The notes under the pieces: generated by a model
Database searches by the model: none
Seen by the model: only the letters and a program-made list of their open reading frames with translations
What the model was told of the DNA's origin: nothing
Shown: positions 4,462 through 5,889 of the stretch, one piece after another
Layout: each line of letters starts with the position of its first letter
Position numbering within the stretch: the stretch's first letter is position 1
Translations under genes and position numbers: made by a program
NCBI GenBank assembly: GCA_016873595.1
Contig: VGWZ01000124.1
Coordinates: 1-5,889, forward strand
Source: Nitrospira sp.
GTDB taxonomy: Bacteria; Nitrospirota; Thermodesulfovibrionia; Thermodesulfovibrionales; SM23-35
DNA length: 5,889 bases
Direction: 5' to 3'

Positions 4462-4737
4462 GAACAACTGAGAGACAGACTGAGAAAAACAGGAATTGAT
4501 GTTATAGGGAATGTCATTTTCTCATTCTTGATGTCATAATGCCGAAGAAGAACGGTAAGGAAGTGTATGAAGAGATAAAGAAAGTAAGTCCGGATGTGAA
4601 GGCTTTTTTTTATGAGTGGTTACACCGCAAATGTTATCCATAAAAAGGGAATCCTTGAAGAGGGATTAGATTTTGTCTTAAAACCCATCTTTCCAACAGA
4701 GCTTTTGAGAAAAATAAGAAAGGTGCTGGAAAGATGA
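4462..4737 (+). pseudogene. Relic of a MEDS-type sensor kinase with C-terminal receiver
   Basis: The left part (4462-4512) reads EQLRDRLRKTGIDVIGNV, resembling the start of MEDS (DcmR-type sensory) domains that precede PAS and histidine-kinase modules. About 5 bp later a different frame encodes the C-terminal half of a response-regulator receiver: HFLILDVIMPKKNGKEVYEE, KKVSPDVKA, then after a one-base shift FMSGYTANVIHKKGILEEG and LDFVLKPIFPTELLRKIRKV with stop TGA 4735-4737. The phospho-acceptor Asp (LDVIMP) and the conserved Lys (LKP) survive. The whole middle (rest of MEDS, any PAS, kinase core, first receiver strands) is missing, so one internal deletion is likely. No start codon is in frame. 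The shift lies at an 8-T run (4604-4611) where seven would keep frame. It cannot make a working protein. Confidence 0.75.
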
Positions 4738-4758
4738 GTTGAAAAAACTAAAAGTCTA

Positions 4759-5562
4759 CTATTTCAACCCCAGCACATCCTGCATGTCGTAAAGACCTGC
4801 TGGTTTTTCTGAAAGCCAAAGCGCAGCCTTCAAAGCGCCTCTTGCAAAGGTATCCCTGCTCGATGCCTTATGAGTAATCTCTATTCTTTCACCAAGTCCG
4901 CCGAATATAATAGTATGTTCTCCTACAATGTCGCCTGCACGTACAGTCTGAATGCCAATCTCTTTTTTTGTTCTTTCACCAATAAGCCCTTTTCTTGCAT
5001 ATACAGCAACCTCTTCAAGGTTTCTGTTTACCGCATCTGCAATAACCTGAGCCATCTTGAGTGCAGTTCCACTCGGTGCATCTTTCTTTAATCTGTGGTG
5101 TGCCTCGATAATCTCAATGTCATAGTCATCGCCGAGTACTCTTGCAATATCATGCAATATCTTTAAAAGCAGGTTTACCCCCATGCTCATATTGGATGCC
5201 ATGACACACGGGATTTTCTTTGTCAGTTCAGCAACTTCTTTTAAATGATCTTTTGAAAAGCCTGTTGTGCCTATGACCATTGCCTTCCCTTTTGATGATG
5301 CAAACCTCAAATGTTCGAGGGATGCTTCAACCGTAGTAAAAGAGATAATCATATCAGCATTGTCAGTGGCTGATTCAAGACTATCTACAAGTTTTACTCC
5401 TGTATCTCCGATTCCGACTATTGTCCCGATATCTTTGCCTATGTCCTTATGCCCTTTTTTCTCAAATGCACCTGTAAGCCGGAGTCCTTCATATTCTCTT
5501 GAGAGGGCAGTGATCCTGCTTCCCATCCTCCCTGCTGCTCCTGCAACTGCGATCTTAATCAT
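4759..5562 (-). CDS. dapB: 4-hydroxy-tetrahydrodipicolinate reductase
   Basis: A 267-residue cytoplasmic enzyme of the diaminopimelate/lysine pathway. It reduces 4-hydroxy-tetrahydrodipicolinate to tetrahydrodipicolinate with NAD(P)H. The dinucleotide-binding loop is GAAGRMG (residues 8-14), and VIGTTGF (97-102) and ASNMSMGVN (122-130) are the next family blocks. The signature EAHHRLKKDAPSGTA (153-167) carries the catalytic His155 and Lys159, equivalent to E. coli His159 and Lys163. Length is typical. The start at 5562 follows AGGAGG (5573-5568) by 5 nt; the frame reaches back to an ATG at 5583 that has no ribosome-binding site. It lies 45 bp downstream of yacG on the same strand and is probably co-transcribed. 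No dapA or other lysine gene is in view. Confidence 0.97.
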   Translation of the reverse strand: MIKIAVAGAAGRMGSRITALSREYEGLRLTGAFEKKGHKDIGKDIGTIVGIGDTGVKLVDSLESATDNADMIISFTTVEASLEHLRFASSKGKAMVIGTTGFSKDHLKEVAELTKKIPCVMASNMSMGVNLLLKILHDIARVLGDDYDIEIIEAHHRLKKDAPSGTALKMAQVIADAVNRNLEEVAVYARKGLIGERTKKEIGIQTVRAGDIVGEHTIIFGGLGERIEITHKASSRDTFARGALKAALWLSEKPAGLYDMQDVLGLK

Positions 5563-5607
5563 GATAACCTCCTGGTATAGCATAGAGCGTAGAGTTTCGC
5601 GCTCAGC

Positions 5608-5787
5608 TCATTGCTCTTTTTTATCTTCTCTTTGCCCTTTGCTCTTCGCTTCATCCTCTGGAATCCTGTATTCCTCTGTCGCCCATTTGCCAAGGTCAAT
5701 AAGTTTGCACCTTTCAGAACAGAAAGGCCTCCAGTGATTTTCCTCCCATGTTGTTTTATTTTCACATATTGGACATGTGATTTTCAT
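5608..5787 (-). CDS. yacG: YacG-type zinc-binding DNA gyrase inhibitor
   Basis: A 59-residue protein from MKITCPICENK. Zinc ligands are Cys5, Cys8, Cys23 and Cys27, and the diagnostic family run WRPFCSERCKLIDLGKW (19-35) is followed by ATEEYRIP. In E. coli YacG binds the GyrB C-terminal region and inhibits gyrase. The C terminus here is a charged tail (EDEAKSKGQREDKKEQ). Neither this ATG nor the in-frame ATG at 5796 has a Shine-Dalgarno; 5787 is preferred because family members start just before the first CxxC. It is followed closely by dapB, an unrelated partner. Confidence 0.93.
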   Translation of the reverse strand: MKITCPICENKTTWEENHWRPFCSERCKLIDLGKWATEEYRIPEDEAKSKGQREDKKEQ

Positions 5788-5816
5788 AACAGTCATTTCA
5801 CTATATGAAGCTAAAC

Positions 5817-5844
5817 AGTATACACCCAGAATTCAGAATGGAAA
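5817..5844 (-). promoter_or_regulatory. Possible promoter of yacG-dapB
   Basis: Minus strand: TATACT (5822-5817; 5/6) with TTTCCA (5844-5839; 4/6) 16 bp upstream. It gives a leader of about 23-30 nt to either yacG start. The -35 is weak, so this is tentative. Confidence 0.35.
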
Positions 5845-5889
5845 AGACTGTCTCAAAATTTTTATAAACGACAAATTATTATTCATATG

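Noticed and set aside
4738..4768. Inverted repeat GTTGAAA/TTTCAAC around the dapB stop as a terminator
   Set aside because: The stem is only 7 bp and AT-rich, the loop is about 17 nt, and there is no T-run after the stem. Not convincing.
5267..5737. 156-residue plus-strand frame
   Set aside because: It is the antisense shadow of dapB and yacG, both firmly identified.

Overview
The window is a gene-sparse stretch of a moderately AT-rich bacterial chromosome. It holds conserved housekeeping genes (dapB, yacG), a type II toxin-antitoxin pair, exported proteins of unknown function, a small mobile repeat and decaying genes. The MEDS-type/receiver relic, Cys-rich mini-protein and exported Ig-like proteins suggest an anaerobic Nitrospirota-like or deltaproteobacterium-like lineage. 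That placement is inference and weak.

Layout: 1-296 has no recognisable gene. A hicA-hicB operon (333-930, +) follows, with a perfect 22-bp palindrome over its likely promoter. On the minus strand lie a small exported beta-sandwich-like protein (978-1472) and, upstream of it, a second exported Ig-like gene (1546-2125). The signal-peptide region of that second gene is split by a 137-bp MITE-like element at a TA site. Removing the element plus one TA restores one clean reading frame. Next is a tiny Cys-rich protein (2204-2362, -) with an in-frame TGA exactly where a zinc-ribbon Cys is expected and a hairpin just downstream, so it is either a selenoprotein candidate or a fresh nonsense mutant. 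It diverges from a MarC-family membrane protein (2440-3042, +), whose promoter is a perfect TTGACA-17-TATAAT.

Further on are a PstS-like periplasmic binding protein with no ABC transporter beside it (3121-3966, -), preceded by its promoter and four 13-bp tandem repeats that each carry a copy of its -35 box; a 54-residue basic protein (4172-4336, -); the relic of a MEDS-to-receiver sensor kinase (4462-4737, +) with a large internal deletion and a homopolymer frameshift; and a yacG-dapB pair (5787-4759, -).

A theme across the window is that four genes (hicA, the Cys-rich gene, marC and the basic-protein gene) lack a Shine-Dalgarno sequence. Each can be given a -35/17 bp/-10 promoter whose expected start of transcription falls at or within a few bases of the ATG, which suggests leaderless mRNAs. 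hicB, the 978-1472 gene, the PstS-like gene and dapB have clear Shine-Dalgarno sequences; yacG has neither arrangement.
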